From: Arthrobacter sp. MMS18-M83
GTDB lineage: Bacteria; Actinomycetota; Actinomycetes; Actinomycetales; Micrococcaceae
Reading direction: 5' to 3'
Assembly: GCF_026683955.1 (NCBI RefSeq)
Contig: NZ_CP113343.1
Coordinates: 4,898,001 to 4,962,000 of the forward strand
Length of the DNA stretch: 64,000 nt
The stretch's first letter is position 1. Every line of letters starts with the position of its first letter. Below are positions 43,262-51,439 of this stretch, piece by piece. Both the position numbers and the translations under genes were made by a program. The notes beneath the pieces were generated by a model. That model did no database searches and was not told the origin of the DNA. It was given only the letters and a program-made list of their open reading frames with translations.

Positions 43262-44433
43262 TACTTCACGCCCCAGAGGGTCTTGTATCCGTCCTGGAAC
43301 TTCGCCGGATCCCCGTAGCCATCCTTCTGGTTCGCGGGTGTTCCCGTCTCATTGACATTGCCTGCGTCGAAGAGCCGCAACGGAGTTTTTTCACTGGCAA
43401 GCGGTGCCGTTCCGGTGAGGACACGAAGGACCTGGTCCATGTTGGCCCATCCCAGCCACTCGAGGGGTTCGCCGATCTCGGCCGCGACCAGGTTCTTCGC
43501 CTGGATCATGCTCAGTACCGAAGCTGTCCCGTTGTAGGCAACAATTTTGACGCTGTCGGTCTTACCCGCCTGGGTGATGCCAGTGCCAAGCAACGGAGTC
43601 ATTCCGTCGAACACCGGGACAACGTAGTTGATCGACGGATCGCTGAGCAGGGCAGCCTGGACCTGGGTGGGAACGTCGGTCGCCCAGTTCGAAATCGGGA
43701 TGTTCACGACCTTGGCCTTGCAACTGTCGGGGCAACGGGCTTTCAATTCATCGCTGAACGCGGACGCTATACCCGCGCTGGGCTGGACTTCATTTGACGC
43801 CACAAAGTACGCATTCACGTGACCTCCGGACTGCGCAATCGCATAGTCGGCCATCAGCGTCCCCGCACGGTAGTGGTGGGCGTCCACGAAGGCCGTCACA
43901 TCAGGAAGATCCTTCTTTGCAGAACCGATGTAAGACTCGTCGTAAAGGTGGGTGCTGATGACGGGAATCCCTGCCGCCTTAGCCGCGGCAATCTGCGGTC
44001 CGAGCAGCTTCGGGTCAGGTGAGCCCTCCAGCACGATCGCATCGACCTTTTGGGCGATGGCGCTGTCCATTCCCTGGATCCACTGCGGCACCTGTCCCTG
44101 GTTGGTGAACTGAACCACCTTGACTCCGGCAGCCTTGCCCGCGTCTCCCATCGCTGCATCAACAATCTGGTTGAACGGAACAGTGCTGTTCAAGCTGATG
44201 TTGGCTACGACTTTCCCCTTGGCCTTGGAAGCATCGAAAGCCGGACCTGGCGCGGAAAACGACGGTGCCGTCTTTGCCTGGTCGATGACGGCCTTCACCG
44301 CCGTGGTGTCGATGGCGGGGTTTTGCGAACTGGACGTGGTTGTACTGGCGCCCTCGGAACAGCCTGCCAGTGCCACGAGCGTCATGGCGGCCAGGGAAAG
44401 TGTTAGTGCCCTTGATCGGGTGGTGCGGATCAT
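43261..44433 (-). CDS. ABC transporter substrate-binding lipoprotein, CUT2 class
   Basis: 390 residues from ATG 44433 (GAAGGAA upstream). Lipobox LAGC with Cys25, Ser/Thr-rich linker, then a periplasmic binding protein type I fold (VVANISLNSTVPFNQIVDAA, AIVLEGSPDPKLLGPQIAAAKAAGIPVI read in parts). First gene of the eight-gene minus-strand operon, with a GntR-type operator 85 bases upstream. The ligand is unknown; genes behind point to a cyclic imide, pyrimidine or triazine rather than a sugar. Confidence 0.9.
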   Translation of the reverse strand: MIRTTRSRALTLSLAAMTLVALAGCSEGASTTTSSSQNPAIDTTAVKAVIDQAKTAPSFSAPGPAFDASKAKGKVVANISLNSTVPFNQIVDAAMGDAGKAAGVKVVQFTNQGQVPQWIQGMDSAIAQKVDAIVLEGSPDPKLLGPQIAAAKAAGIPVISTHLYDESYIGSAKKDLPDVTAFVDAHHYRAGTLMADYAIAQSGGHVNAYFVASNEVQPSAGIASAFSDELKARCPDSCKAKVVNIPISNWATDVPTQVQAALLSDPSINYVVPVFDGMTPLLGTGITQAGKTDSVKIVAYNGTASVLSMIQAKNLVAAEIGEPLEWLGWANMDQVLRVLTGTAPLASEKTPLRLFDAGNVNETGTPANQKDGYGDPAKFQDGYKTLWGVK

Positions 44434-44517
44434 CGCAGTTCCTTCAGTGTGTGTTCGGGCAGCGGGGCGGCCAGCCATGCTGCGTGATGCACATCACCCT
44501 ACTCCGTCTTTTGACTA

Positions 44518-44527
44518 CTGTATACAA
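44518..44527 (-). promoter_or_regulatory. GntR/FadR-type operator upstream of the import-catabolic operon
   Basis: CTGTATACAA on the plus strand (TTGTATACAG on minus), one base off the palindrome TTGTATACAA bound by many FCD-type GntR proteins. It is 85 bases before the binding-protein start and the gap 44434-44636 has no gene. The operon includes a GntR-FCD gene (37919-38617), the natural partner. Confidence 0.55.
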
Positions 44528-44636
44528 TTTCCCTTAACTTCTTTGCGCCACAATGCACCCCAATGCACCGGTGCCTGTTTCAACCGGAGGGGACCATTCG
44601 ATACCTGAGTCGCCTGTTACTCGCACACCCCGGGGA

Positions 44637-46751
44637 TCAGGTCGGTATCCCTCCCATGCCGTCGACCGGTTCGTCGGCCGGCCAAAGCTCCTCACGGCTG
44701 ACAGTCGTGCCCGCTGAGTACGAGGCCCGCCAGGCATCGAATGCTGCTGCCGGCACGGGGCGGGAGAAGTAGTGCCCCTGGGCAACGTCGCAGTCGAACG
44801 TCATCAGATGCGAGAGTATCTCGGCGGTCTCGACCCCCTCGGCGAGGACTGTCAATCCGAGGCTATGGCCCAGGTCGATGACGCTGCGCACAATCAGGGC
44901 GTCGCTGGGCTGCGTTGTCATGTTCAAGATGAACGATTTGTCGATCTTGATCTCGGTGACGGGCAGGTTCTTGAGCTGTCCCAGGCTGGTATACCCTGCG
45001 CCGAAGTCGTCAATGGAGAGCCGGACGCCCATCAAGGCGAGGGTTTCGAGCAGCCGCTGCGCCCGTGCAGGTTCAGCCATTAGTGCGCTCTCGGTGATCT
45101 CGAGCTCGAGCATTTCGGCCGGTACCCTGTGCAATGCGAGCAGATCGGCAACGTGCTCGGGCAGGCTGTCATCGAGCAGGCTGCGAGCCGACAGATTGAC
45201 CGACAAAGGCAAAGGACGCCCGTCGTCCATCCAGGCCCGGGCCTGTGCCAGGGCGGAATCCAGCACGTGGCCGGTTAGGGGCCCAATCAAGCCGGTGTGT
45301 TCGGCCAGCGGAATAAAGCCGTCCGGGAAGATGAGTCCCCTCTCGGGGTGTTGCCACCGGACCAAGGCTTCAGCCCCGATGATTTCCCCATCGCCGAGGC
45401 TGATCTTGGGCTGGTAGTCAAGTACCAGCTGATTCGCGGTCAGAGCGCGACGCAGATCTCCGAGCAGCGCCAGCTTGGCCGGACTGTGCCCGTCCGCGTC
45501 CGCGTCGTAGGCGAAAACGCCGAGGTTCTGGGCCTTGGCGACATACATCGCGACGTCTGCCCGCTGCAGCAGCGTCGTCGGGTCGGTCCCGTGCTCGCCG
45601 GAGAGCACCACTCCCACGCTGGCTTCGACATCGAGGGCAACGCCGTCGATCAGGAACGGCGTCTCTAATGCGTCCCGCAACCTCGCCCCGACGTCCGTGG
45701 CCGCCAGGACATCGGTGACGTCCGGGAGCAGGACGGCGAACTCGTCCCCGCCGAGTCGGGCGATCGTGTCGCCTCCGGTCAGCACCGAGCGCAGCCGTGC
45801 CCCGACCTGTTTCAGCAACTCGTCGCCGTAGTGGTGGCCGAACGTGTCGTTGATTTCCTTGAATCTGTCCATATCGATCAGCAAGAGCCCGGCGGTGGTG
45901 CCGGCGTGCTGGGCCGCAGAGAGCGCCTGCCTGCAACGCTCGAAGAGCAACGTGCGGTTCGGCAGCCCAGTCAGCGCATCGTGTAGTGAGCGGTGCAACG
46001 CCCGGCGCCGTTCGGCGTCAAGGAGCCGGCGATGGCCCCGCGTGACCGAAGCCGTCGCCAAGGCCAGCAGCAGCCCCAGCAGGAAAACCCACGGGGTCAG
46101 CCAGCCCTGAAGCTCCTCCAGATGCCGGAGCTGAGTCAGTTGGGACAAAGAAGCCTCATGATGGCTAACGTCCGCCGAATGCACGGCCTCCGCGATGGCA
46201 AAGAACTTGGGGTCGACCTCATTGGAGTCGATTTTCAGCGCAAGCGGAGTATCCCCTTTATCGACGGCGTCGAACAGGCGGCTGATCGACGAGCGATAGT
46301 CGTGATGCGCCGCATTTACGCGCGATGCCTGCTCCCGGTCGCCCTGGTCCCCGTTCCGGGCCACGAGATCGAGCGCATTCATCAGATCGGCGGAGGCTGC
46401 GTCGTATTCGGCCCGCACCCCCGGACCGGGCTCAAGGCGGTACTTTCGCTCGAGTGATTCCTCCGCCGAGACTGCGCGATCGGCCTGGTCATAATAATCA
46501 GACAGCTTGCTCGCGACGTCAGCCGAACGGGCCGCCGAGGATGTGGACTGGGAGGACCAGACTGCAAAAAGGGCGACGCCGAGCAGCACCAGCACCAGCA
46601 CCAAGGAGGCCACCCGGCTGCGCCTAGCAGTGCGGACATCGGCGTTGGACTGCACCGCGAGGAATTCGGGGTCGTTCTCAGCCGTCTGCGTCTCCGCCGA
46701 TTCAGGGTGGCTCCGGTCCGCTGGCTTGCGCGTAGCGATCTTGTCAATCAT
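44637..46751 (-). CDS. Membrane GGDEF-EAL protein (cyclic-di-GMP turnover)
   Basis: 704 residues from ATG 46751 (GGGGGGA upstream). Membrane segments at about 48-66 and 220-236 enclose a helical periplasmic-side sensor domain of some 150 residues. GGDEF domain with DALTGLPNR and intact GGDEF at 334-338; the allosteric I-site RxxD is missing (TGGD instead). EAL domain with GAEALVRW (EAL 461-463), DDFGAGYTSL and ESAL, seemingly complete. So both cyclase and phosphodiesterase sites look able to work. Monocistronic. Confidence 0.93.
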   Translation of the reverse strand: MIDKIATRKPADRSHPESAETQTAENDPEFLAVQSNADVRTARRSRVASLVLVLVLLGVALFAVWSSQSTSSAARSADVASKLSDYYDQADRAVSAEESLERKYRLEPGPGVRAEYDAASADLMNALDLVARNGDQGDREQASRVNAAHHDYRSSISRLFDAVDKGDTPLALKIDSNEVDPKFFAIAEAVHSADVSHHEASLSQLTQLRHLEELQGWLTPWVFLLGLLLALATASVTRGHRRLLDAERRRALHRSLHDALTGLPNRTLLFERCRQALSAAQHAGTTAGLLLIDMDRFKEINDTFGHHYGDELLKQVGARLRSVLTGGDTIARLGGDEFAVLLPDVTDVLAATDVGARLRDALETPFLIDGVALDVEASVGVVLSGEHGTDPTTLLQRADVAMYVAKAQNLGVFAYDADADGHSPAKLALLGDLRRALTANQLVLDYQPKISLGDGEIIGAEALVRWQHPERGLIFPDGFIPLAEHTGLIGPLTGHVLDSALAQARAWMDDGRPLPLSVNLSARSLLDDSLPEHVADLLALHRVPAEMLELEITESALMAEPARAQRLLETLALMGVRLSIDDFGAGYTSLGQLKNLPVTEIKIDKSFILNMTTQPSDALIVRSVIDLGHSLGLTVLAEGVETAEILSHLMTFDCDVAQGHYFSRPVPAAAFDAWRASYSAGTTVSREELWPADEPVDGMGGIPT

Positions 46752-46865
46752 TTGGTCCCCCCAGTGCGTCGCACGCCCCGGCTCAAACCCGGGGCGCGGA
46801 CATAACCAATGTTGAAGTCCCGTCAGCCTACGGCATACGTGACGAACCGGGGACAGAACCGCCGA

Positions 46866-47522
46866 TCACACCGGCTGCGGAACGATCCGAATGTACGGTT
46901 TGGGCTCCTTCCAATCGCCAAAGATCTCCCGGGCCTCGCTGTTCGGGACGGAGCCCGCGATGATGACGTCCTCGCCTTGCTTCCAGTTGACCGGCGTCGC
47001 CACCCGGTGCTTCGCCGTGAGCTGAAGCGAGTCGATGACGCGAAGCACTTCGTCGAAGTTGCGTCCGGTTGTCATGGGATAGACGAGGATCAGCTTGATC
47101 TTCTTGTCCGGCCCGATGACGAACACGTTACGGACGGTCTGGTTGTCCGCGGGCGTGCGGCTCTTGGCGTCCCCGGACGTCGCTGCCGGGAGCATGCCGT
47201 AAAGTTTCGCCACGGTGAAGTCCTCGTCGCCGATCACGGGGTAATTAGGGCGAGTCCCCTGCGTTTCTTCGATATCGGCGCCCCACCGCTCGTGATCAGC
47301 TGTCGAGTCCACGGACAAGCCGATGATCTTGACCCCGCGCCTGTCGAACTCGGGCTTGATCTTAGCCATGTAGCCGAGCTCGGTCGTGCAGACCGGTGTG
47401 AAGTCTTTCGGATGCGAGAACAGCACTCCCCACGCGTCTCCGAGCCAGTCATGGAACCGTATGTCTCCAGCGGTCGTCTTGGCGGAGAAATCGGGTGCGA
47501 TCTCACCGAGTTGCAGTCCCAT
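46866..47522 (-). CDS. 1-Cys peroxiredoxin (Prx6 type)
   Basis: 218 residues; ATG 47522 preferred over 47525 for proper spacing from AGGAGG (47528-47533). Peroxidatic Cys in FTPVCTTEL, Arg further on, and the long C-terminal arm with ATPVNWKQGEDVII and a final YIRIVPQPV typical of Prx6. There is no resolving Cys, so an external thiol such as mycothiol or a thioredoxin partner is needed. Reduces hydrogen and alkyl peroxides. The 109-bp gap to the divergent BTAD regulator suggests joint control. Confidence 0.92.
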   Translation of the reverse strand: MGLQLGEIAPDFSAKTTAGDIRFHDWLGDAWGVLFSHPKDFTPVCTTELGYMAKIKPEFDRRGVKIIGLSVDSTADHERWGADIEETQGTRPNYPVIGDEDFTVAKLYGMLPAATSGDAKSRTPADNQTVRNVFVIGPDKKIKLILVYPMTTGRNFDEVLRVIDSLQLTAKHRVATPVNWKQGEDVIIAGSVPNSEAREIFGDWKEPKPYIRIVPQPV

Positions 47523-47631
47523 CATGTCCTCCTGGGCGTTTCGATGTGATGACGGAGCCAATTGGTTCGCCGTCATTTCTGACGGTAGGGCGACCCTGTT
47601 CCCCGATCGTTCCCCCGGATACCATAAGGGC

Positions 47632-49356
47632 ATGGAGACGTGCGCCATCGTCGTGCTGGGCGCGTTCCGCGTCGTGGTTGACGGCCAGGCGGTTCCAGGG
47701 GACTCGTGGAAACGCACCAAGGCGGCCGGGCTCGTAAAGATCCTCGCCCTGGCTGAAGGGCACCGGCTGCATAGGGACGTCGTCGCCGATCTGCTCTGGC
47801 CCGATCTCAGCGCACAAGCTGCCGGTTCGAACCTACGCAAGGCAATGCATTTCGCGCGGGCTGCGCTCGGCTCGTCCGACGCCGTGCAGGCGCACGGCGA
47901 CCTGCTGGTTTTACTGCCCGACGCGGAGGTCTCCATTGACGCGGAGCGGTTCGAAGTGGACGGGCGCGCCGCGCTCGCCTCATCGACAGGGGCGGCCGAG
48001 GTGCTCGCCCTGTATCGAGGCGACCTGCTTCCCGATGATCGATTCGCCGTGTGGGCCGAGGACCCCCGCGATCGGCTGCGCACGCTGTACCTGAGTCTGC
48101 TCAAGGCCGCAGCTCGGTGGGACGACGTGGTAAAGGCCGAGCCAACGGACGAGGACGCCCACCGCGCGATCATGGTTCGCGCGCTCGACGCCGGCGATCG
48201 CCAAGGCGCGATCCGCCAGTTCGAGCGACTGTGTCGCCAGTTGCGCGCCGGCTTGGGCGTCGGCCCAGGGGCGGCGACGGTGGCAGTCTACGAGAAGGCC
48301 ATCGCCGAAGACAGCCGTCGTGCGGAGAATCGCACGCGGGCCACGTTGGCGCGAGCACTCATCGCCCTGAACAGCGGTGACCCCATCGAAGCCACTTCAT
48401 ACGCCCTGCGTGCACGCGAGCTGGCCATGGAAGCGAACCTGGGCCGAGAGATCGGCGAGACCAGCGCGGTGCTGGCGATCGCGGCGAACATGCAGAACCG
48501 CTGGCCCGAAGTGTTCGAGGCCGAGTTCGTGGAGTTCACACGACACGATTCCGTGCGCTCCGGCTATATTCTCGACGCACAGTTGTGCCTCGCTGAGTTC
48601 TGCCTGTGCGGGCCGGACGGGCACCGGAACATTATGCGGCGAGTAGTGCGTCTACGGACGATCGCCGAACAAGCGGGCTCGGTGCGTGGCCAAGCCATCG
48701 CCGACCTGTTGCTTGGGGAGGCGGCCCTGTTCTCCGGTGAACTCGGCGACGCCCGCGCTCTGCTCCAGTCCGCTCTTGAGCTGCACCGGCGGGCCGGGGC
48801 CCGAGCCGGCGAGATCGTGACACTGCAACGACTGGCTGAGGTTGACCTCGCGCAGGATCGGCCCGACGAGGCCGCCCGGGCAGCCGGTCGCGCCTTGCCT
48901 GCCGCCGCCTCCACCTGGCTTGAGCCCCACCTCGTTGTGCGCCTGTACGAAGTGCTCGCCGAGGCTGCCAGATCTCCGATGCAAGCTGTCCACATTATCG
49001 AGCGAGCCGACGCCGCTCTGGCCGGTAGGAGCGTCTGCCCGCCGTGCTCGATGGGTTATCAAGTCGCCGCCGCGAGGATTTACGCTCTGGCAGGGAAGCT
49101 GGACGCCGCCCGCCGTCGGCTCGCCAAAGCCGAACAGCTCGCTGGCATGTGGCCTGGCGGCCCATGGCACGCCGCCCTCTGGGAAGCACGAGCCATCCTG
49201 CGCCGCGCAGAGGGTCACGAGAACCAAGCCATCGCCCTGTTTCGGGAGGCGGCAGATAGTTTTGCCGAACTCGGCAGGCGCCAAGACGAGCAACGCTGCC
49301 TGGCCCGAGCAGCCCAGAGATCGCTGATGACGAGCGGAAAGTCTCTTGCCGGCTAG
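47632..49356 (+). CDS. BTAD-containing transcriptional regulator (SARP-like) with TPR-like region
   Basis: 574 residues from ATG 47632. N-terminal winged helix (VLGAFRVVVDG, LHRDVVADLLWPDL), then bacterial transcriptional activator domain up to about 230 (RFEVDGRAAL, DRQGAIRQFERL, LGVGPGAATVAVYEKA), followed by helical TPR-like repeats to the end. No NTPase motif, unlike large SARPs. BTAD proteins activate from direct-repeat sites. Divergent from the peroxiredoxin gene, the likely target. Overlaps the DAG-kinase gene tail to tail by 4 bases. Confidence 0.87.
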   Translation: METCAIVVLGAFRVVVDGQAVPGDSWKRTKAAGLVKILALAEGHRLHRDVVADLLWPDLSAQAAGSNLRKAMHFARAALGSSDAVQAHGDLLVLLPDAEVSIDAERFEVDGRAALASSTGAAEVLALYRGDLLPDDRFAVWAEDPRDRLRTLYLSLLKAAARWDDVVKAEPTDEDAHRAIMVRALDAGDRQGAIRQFERLCRQLRAGLGVGPGAATVAVYEKAIAEDSRRAENRTRATLARALIALNSGDPIEATSYALRARELAMEANLGREIGETSAVLAIAANMQNRWPEVFEAEFVEFTRHDSVRSGYILDAQLCLAEFCLCGPDGHRNIMRRVVRLRTIAEQAGSVRGQAIADLLLGEAALFSGELGDARALLQSALELHRRAGARAGEIVTLQRLAEVDLAQDRPDEAARAAGRALPAAASTWLEPHLVVRLYEVLAEAARSPMQAVHIIERADAALAGRSVCPPCSMGYQVAAARIYALAGKLDAARRRLAKAEQLAGMWPGGPWHAALWEARAILRRAEGHENQAIALFREAADSFAELGRRQDEQRCLARAAQRSLMTSGKSLAG

Positions 49357-50138
49357 GCGGTCTTCCGGGCAAAGTTTGCAGCGATCAGGTGAGGTCCTCC
49401 GCCCCCGCGAGGGGGCACCACTTGGGCGTCATCGAACAAGGCCCGACGGCGGCTTTGCTTATCCCAGGGTGAGAGTTTCTGGTCCGCGTCGCTGAGCGTG
49501 GCGTATTTCGCCATCTCCGCAATGTTGGCGAGCACCAGGCTGTCCAAGCTGCGGCGCTTGCCGTCGGCCTGGCGTATTTCGAACGGCTCAAGTTTCGAGA
49601 AGGTCCGCATCGCCGAGACCAATTCCTTCAGGGCCCCCTTGCCGCCCTTTTCCAGGTCCATGGCCACCACCGGCGTCAGCCCAAACCCGACATAGGAGTG
49701 CGCGTACTCCCCGGGCGAGTCCGGCCCCTCACCCGTGTGGACGCGCAGCAAATCGATGCTCCGTACCCTGCCGCCGGCGATCGCTTCCCCAAGCGGCTGG
49801 GTGCCGGTGCTTCGCCTGTGATCATTGGCATTTCCCGCCCCCAGCACCGCACACACGGCCCTGGGATTGCCGCCCTGCATCACTCCGTTAACGACCTCGT
49901 TGTAGCCACCGTCACCGCTGACAGAGACCACCAGCACGTCCCCGCCACCGCGGACAGCATCCCGTGCCAGCTCGACGGCATGACCGGCATGACCGGTCGG
50001 CTGGAGCCTGATGTCCACCGCGTAGCTGAGGATATCCTCCAGTTCGCCGTGGAGACGCTCAGCCAGCTTGCGTGCATCCCCTGTGCTGTTGGGATTGAAA
50101 ATGATGACGATTGATTCAAAGGTCCTTGCAGAAGTCAT
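49353..50138 (-). CDS. Diacylglycerol kinase-like lipid kinase
   Basis: 261 residues. DAGK catalytic fold: FNPNSTGDARKLAERL at the N-terminus, the nucleotide loop SGDGGYNEVVNGV (family GGDGTxNEV) and LGAGNANDHRR. Third Gly-rich base differs slightly from the consensus. Phosphorylates diacylglycerol, sphingoid base or another lipid; in actinobacteria sometimes linked to phosphatidylinositol mannoside supply. Length is short, as the C-terminal beta domain looks reduced. Start ATG 50138 has weak signals. Confidence 0.85.
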   Translation of the reverse strand: MTSARTFESIVIIFNPNSTGDARKLAERLHGELEDILSYAVDIRLQPTGHAGHAVELARDAVRGGGDVLVVSVSGDGGYNEVVNGVMQGGNPRAVCAVLGAGNANDHRRSTGTQPLGEAIAGGRVRSIDLLRVHTGEGPDSPGEYAHSYVGFGLTPVVAMDLEKGGKGALKELVSAMRTFSKLEPFEIRQADGKRRSLDSLVLANIAEMAKYATLSDADQKLSPWDKQSRRRALFDDAQVVPPRGGGGPHLIAANFARKTA

Positions 50139-50175
50139 TGCCGCCGGGAACGCGTAAACCGGGCCTCAGCCCCGG

Positions 50176-51275
50176 CTATGCCCCGGTGACCGTGGTCCAG
50201 ATGCCCACAGCACCTGCGACCACCATGATCGCGGTCGTGGCCCAACCGAGCGTGGCCGCGAGTTTTCCGTTGCGGTATTTGCCCATGAGCTCTTTGTCTC
50301 GGGAGATGAGCATCGTGACAATGAGGAACGGAGCGGCGGCAATCCCGTTGATGATGGCGCTCAAGACCAGCAATCCAATGGGGTCGGAGTCGAAGAGACT
50401 GATGATGACGCCGCCGACGGTTCCCACACCAAGCAGCACATAGAACGTGCGTGCCTGGCTGGGACGCCGATCAAAACCCCAGTTCTTGCCGAGCAGGCCA
50501 GCCAGGCCGGCCGAGCTGAACAAGGTCCGCGCGGGCGTTGCGGAGCTTGCGGTGGGCGGCGGCAGCGGAGCTGTCTTCCAGCCCGACGGCGTTGTCCCCT
50601 CCGAGGTCATCTTCCCTCAGCTCCTCGACCCGGTGCGCGCTTTGCCAGAAAAACAGGTACGGGGAGATGGTGGTGCCGAGGACAGCGACGATGAGGCCCA
50701 GGTAGTCCCAGCTAAACCGGAAGTGTAGGCCCAGCAGACCCGCCATAACGTCTGCCCAGTCCACCTTGGCCACGAACAGCACAGCCACATAGGCCAGCAG
50801 GGCCAGGCAGAGCCACTTGAAGATCTTCGCAATGACCGCAAAACCGCCGGCGACCAGGATTAAGGGCAATGCCGATCCCGGCGATCGCGCTCCATAGCTG
50901 AGCCGGGCCCGCGCCGAACAGTTCCATGCCCTGGCCGACTGCCATCAGGTCCGCCGCCGCGTTAAGGGTGCTGGCTCCCAACAGGGCCACGATGAGGATT
51001 GCGATCACTACCCGAGGTTTGCGCGAGAACTTCCGGCGGGCCAGCCTGCCCAGGCTATCCCCCGTGGCCAGGGCTGTGCGGTCGCGGATCTCCTGGACGG
51101 CCATCATCATCGGCTGCGCCCGTCACCAGGCCCGGACCGAGCAGGCCGAGGAACCGCCGGACCGGCGAGCGCTTCGGGCCAGAAGGACCAGGTCGCCGCC
51201 GGAAGAATCGTCTGGCTTGGTGCCGCTGGCTGGGGTCTCGCGGGATGCCGGTTCCGTAGCTTCCACAGGACTCAT
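50176..51275 (-). pseudogene. NRAMP-type Mn/divalent metal transporter, decayed
   Basis: Starts at ATG 51275 with a perfect AGGAG site, and reading frames jump repeatedly. Near 51115, LGLLGPGLVTGAADDD runs in one frame and MAVQEIRDR in another; about 30 residues holding membrane segment 2 are missing. Another frame break falls near 50868 (IGIAL to LILVAGGF). Near 50520 the text jumps from KLRNARAD straight to SAGLAGLLGKNWGFD, losing about 80 residues. The tail to 50176 is well kept. Two internal deletions and shifts cannot be sequencing errors, so the transporter is dead. Confidence 0.88.
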
Positions 51276-51304
51276 GTCGTTCTCCTGTTGTTCAGTTATA
51301 CCAA

Positions 51305-51315
51305 ATGCTAAGCAT
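51305..51315. promoter_or_regulatory. Palindrome in the promoter region of the dead NRAMP gene
   Basis: ATGCT-A-AGCAT, a perfect 5-bp inverted repeat, 30 bases before the NRAMP-type start and beside a TATAAC-like -10 (minus strand GGTATAACT). It may be the operator of a metal regulator (MntR/DtxR type), kept although the gene has decayed. The remaining gap 51316-51439 shows nothing else. Confidence 0.35.
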
Positions 51316-51439
51316 GCTGATTATTCCCAGTAACCTCGGCTTACGGCAAAGGCTTCCCTGTTTACGAAGGCAGCCCGGATCACCAGGAGGCGGGATTCCG
51401 TTCGTGCAAAGCCCGGCCCGTCCTTCCGGCAACTGCTCC

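Noticed and set aside
43261..44433. Simple ribose/AI-2 uptake for the CUT2 ABC system
   Set aside because: It heads an operon of CoA and amide-hydrolysing enzymes without any sugar kinase or AI-2 processing gene.
47523..48173. Extension of the peroxiredoxin frame by 217 residues upstream
   Set aside because: The AGGAGG site at 47528-47533 and the family start at MGLQLGEIAPDF fix the start; the extension is antisense to the BTAD regulator.
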